Assembly: GCA_021018995.1 (NCBI GenBank)
Contig: CM037587.1
Coordinates: 68,219,604 to 68,283,603, forward strand
Direction: 5' to 3'
Origin: Chloranthus sessilifolius
Taxonomy: Eukaryota > Streptophyta > Magnoliopsida > Chloranthales > Chloranthaceae
Length of the DNA stretch: 64,000 nt
Position 1 is the stretch's first letter. Each line of letters opens with the position of its first letter. Below, one piece after another: positions 61,527-64,000 of this stretch. The notes under the pieces are model-generated. The model was not told the DNA's origin. It saw only the letters and a program-made list of their open reading frames with translations, and did no database searches. The position numbers and the translations under genes were made by a program.

Positions 61527-63361
61527 TGTTGAGAACTGGAAAATACCATTTTTCACCCCTTAATCTGGGCCTTGATAGACCCTTGAGAGAACTAAATAAG
61601 TGTTTTAAGTGTTTGTTTTACAGCTAACAATAAAGGCAGGCTTAACCTTGAAAGTAGCTCAAAAGTACGAAAAAGATGACATTCCATGTCAATCCAAAGG
61701 AAGAAGAAGAAGAAACAACCTCACTAGCTGTTGAAAGGTCCGAATTGAAGAGGCAAAGACGTGGTCTCAACCCAGAAAAGAAGTATGGAGCAATTCGAAC
61801 AGAAAAATGCACTCTGATACTTTTCATAAGAACATTGTTACAAAAGAACACGAAACTCTGCGAAAAGAACAAAACTCGAGCTTAGCTTTGAAGAGCATCG
61901 AACTCTTGAAGAGATGATTTACCTTTTGAAAGAAGAAAACTCAATTCGAGCAGAATCGAACCTTTGCGAAAAGAGCTTGGGAGTTACAACACCTTGCGAA
62001 AAGCCCCTAAACTTTGCGAAAAGTTATTACGGAGGTTCTCGGCTTTTGCAAGGGCAATTGATAATCTTTTCCGCGTCCCAATGCATTTAAAACCTAGGGA
62101 CATTCGGAGGATTCTAAGCATAAAGCGAAGGCATATTCCACCCCGTGAGCACCGGAGATGAAATAACTTGGCGGGAACTTCTAGAAACTCTAACAAATTT
62201 TCAAAATGCAGAATTGATGCCTTTTCACGATTGGCTGAACCAGATCGAGGAATTCTGATTGGCCAGAACAGATCTGGATCCTCGTGCTCGACCACCATTG
62301 GTCAATACAGATCTGAGCACCTCTGATTGGTTGATACACATCTGAGCTGGACTTAGGGAAAACTATAAATAGACGAACCATTTGCCCAATTTGGGTATCC
62401 AGATTTTGAGTTTCATTTCTATTCCCCATTTCCAAACGGATAGTTTGTCGAAATCACCTGTAATAGCTTCACTTTACTTACAATTGAGAGTCATGAGATA
62501 TTTACGTAATTCAAAGAGAGTTGTATTCAAGACTACAAATCTGAGAGCTGTTTAAGCTGTGCTCTGTAATTGTAATGGTGGATTTGAAAAGGTTGCTGTA
62601 AACCGTATATTCTCAATTGGACTCATGTTAAGGGTTCCCTCTGATCTCCTTATTGCATTAGACTCCTTTAGATTTACTGTTTTTCATGCAATTTCCCTTG
62701 ATTCATTAATCCTGTGAGAATTAGTGTTGGTAACCTAATCTCTCGCGGCATTTGTAGTGATGCTTCTTGTTCTAAACTAAGGCTTCGGATTAAAGACTAT
62801 TGGATGGTTTGTGGCCATTAAAGTGGACAGACCATAACCATAAGCTTAAACCTAATCCTTAAATTAGATTTATTTCTCTTACATCTGCGCTTGTAGCCAG
62901 ATGAAGATTGGATCATCTCTCAGTTGAGCTGCAGTCATTCTCATTAGATTTTAAGGACCAAATAAAAGTTAGATATTACTTCTCCAATTTTTATAAGTTT
63001 ACCTCAAACATTCCCCCAACTCGGATCTGGATCATTTAGTTTAACTTTTACTTTTATCATTTAGTTAATGTGGCAAATTCAACCTCCCATCTTATGTGCT
63101 TTCTAGATAGGATAAGAGGCCAGATTTGGTATCTCAGATCTGGAGGTTTATCTTGCATTTTAGACAAATTCTCTGTGGACGATCTTTCACTCACTTACAT
63201 TTAAAACTTGCTACAATTGGCCCTGATCTTGCAGACTAATTCACTTCTACCTGTGCTGATATTTCTTTATTCTTATTAATATTCTAGATTCAGTATAATT
63301 TAGCAGTTGCAAACCTGTTTTCAAAACACACATAAATCAAGCACACTAAGAAGCAACAACA
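61527..63361 (+). repeat. 5' LTR of the right-hand Athila-like element
   Basis: 1835 bases, TG..CA ends (TGTTGAGAACTGG to CAACAACA). TATA box TATAAATAG at 62364-62372. About four TTTGCGAAAAG motifs upstream at 61855-62030. The block GGTTTGTGGCCATTAAAGTG near 62809 is shared with the solo LTR. Its length is nearly that of the array LTRs. Confidence 0.88.
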
Positions 63362-63367
63362 AGTTTT

Positions 63368-63384
63368 TGGTGCCGTTGCCGGGG
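63368..63384 (+). other. Asp-tRNA-type primer-binding site
   Basis: TGGTGCCGTTGCCGGGG lies six bases after the LTR. It matches the Asp-tRNA complement at all but one base. Confidence 0.88.
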
Positions 63385-63561
63385 AATTTGTTCTAAAATA
63401 GGTAGACCTATGTTTTTACTTTTATTTTTTATATCATTACTAAAATATTCTATTGTTTATACCTGTGCAGTTATTCATGTCCAATTTTTGAAGAAGGGAA
63501 ACTACTTAAAAAGAAATTCTGAAGGTTTGCTGTGAATAATTAGATTTTTGTTCTGAGTTGT

Positions 63562-63987
63562 ATGTTTGGTAGGAGGACTCTCAGCCCTGAGATTGTCCCA
63601 CTGAATTTAGAAGTTGAAAGGCTACTACGAACCAAACGAACAACACAGAATTCTGCTACTATGGGTGAAGAACCTCGACTTTTGAGGGACTACTTTGCAC
63701 CTGGTGCTTATAATTCTCCCTTTTGCATTCAATTTCCTACTGTTGAAGGAAATTATGAGATCAAATCATCAACTATCCAAATGCTTCCTTCCTTCCATGG
63801 GTTGAGTAAGGAAGATCCATACAAACATATGGATGAATTCTTGGCTCTTTGCACCACATTCAACATAGCTAGACTTGGTCCAGAAGCAACCAAGCTTAGG
63901 CTCTTTCCTTTTTCATTAAAGGATAAAGCTAGAGCATGGTTATCTATGTTAGCACCAAATAGTATCACTTCTTGGAATGATTTGTAG
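63562..63987 (+). pseudogene. Athila-type gag, N-terminal part
   Basis: The translation includes RLLRDYFAPGAYNSPFCIQF, then IKSSTIQMLPSFHGLSKEDP, YKHMDEFLALCTTFN and LRLFPFSLKDKARAWLSML. These are the ordered blocks of the Athila gag N-terminus and the retrotransposon-gag core. It starts about 180 bases after the primer site, the usual place. In the family gag forms the particle that packages element RNA, and would also package a related non-coding RNA. The product is incomplete in the window. Confidence 0.88.
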
Positions 63988-64000
63988 TGTCAATTTTTAG

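Larger units (their letters stand above)
61527..64000 (+). mobile_element. Athila-like LTR retrotransposon with gag, running off the right edge
   Basis: It has a 5' LTR, an Asp-tRNA primer site, a leader and a gag frame in + sense; the rest is outside the window. Its LTR start (AAAATACCATTTTTCACCCC), LTR end (CAACAACA), primer site and leader (GGGGAATTTGTTCTAAAAT) match the array element at 8542-33452 on the other strand. It belongs to the same family or a sister family and carries the coding part that the array lacks. Whether it is whole cannot be judged. Confidence 0.87.

Overview
The window is repeat-rich nuclear DNA from a flowering plant. The evidence is the plant Ty3/Gypsy lineages present (Tat/Ogre-like, chromovirus Tekay/Del-like, Athila-like), primer-binding sites that match plant tRNA ends, CACTA-type MITEs and very AT-rich non-coding sequence. 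I see no intact host gene, rRNA, tRNA gene or CRISPR array. The species cannot be named from the sequence.

Positions 1-56207 form a nest of LTR elements. The outermost is the 3' part of an Athila-like element on + (52530-56207, 3' LTR 54695-56207). A chromovirus on the - strand (39576-52529) sits in it, with a third LTR element reduced to a solo LTR (46746-49453) inside its gag. The chromovirus's left LTR was hit by a Tat-lineage element on the - strand (1-39575, 5' LTR 37942-39575, far end outside the window). The Tat element is split between gag and pol by a 24.9 kb insertion at 8542-33452.

That insertion is the most striking object. It is a head-to-tail array of a non-coding LTR element on the - strand: five ~1.8 kb LTRs alternating with four ~3.9-4.0 kb internal regions. 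The whole array is bounded by one 5 bp target duplication, GTGGT. At the right edge (61527-64000) starts an Athila-like element with a gag reading frame. Its LTR ends, Asp-tRNA primer site and leader match those of the array, so it is the likely kind of protein donor.

Between 56208 and 61526 lie simple and tandem repeats (CATAT-rich tract, ~91 bp dimer repeat, ~183 bp diverged repeat, 41 bp repeat), two small CACTA-type MITEs with 3 bp duplications, and otherwise unassigned intergenic DNA.

Two themes run across the elements. First, LTR families of different lineages carry their own cluster of short CG-containing, often palindromic motifs, usually a few hundred bases upstream of a TATA box. 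Second, extra reading frames beyond gag-pol are present: a multi-exon one antisense to the Tat element, and a plant-transposon-protein-like one with its own promoter-like region in the 3' part of the chromovirus. All LTR elements are treated as fossils; most coding parts are visibly decayed.
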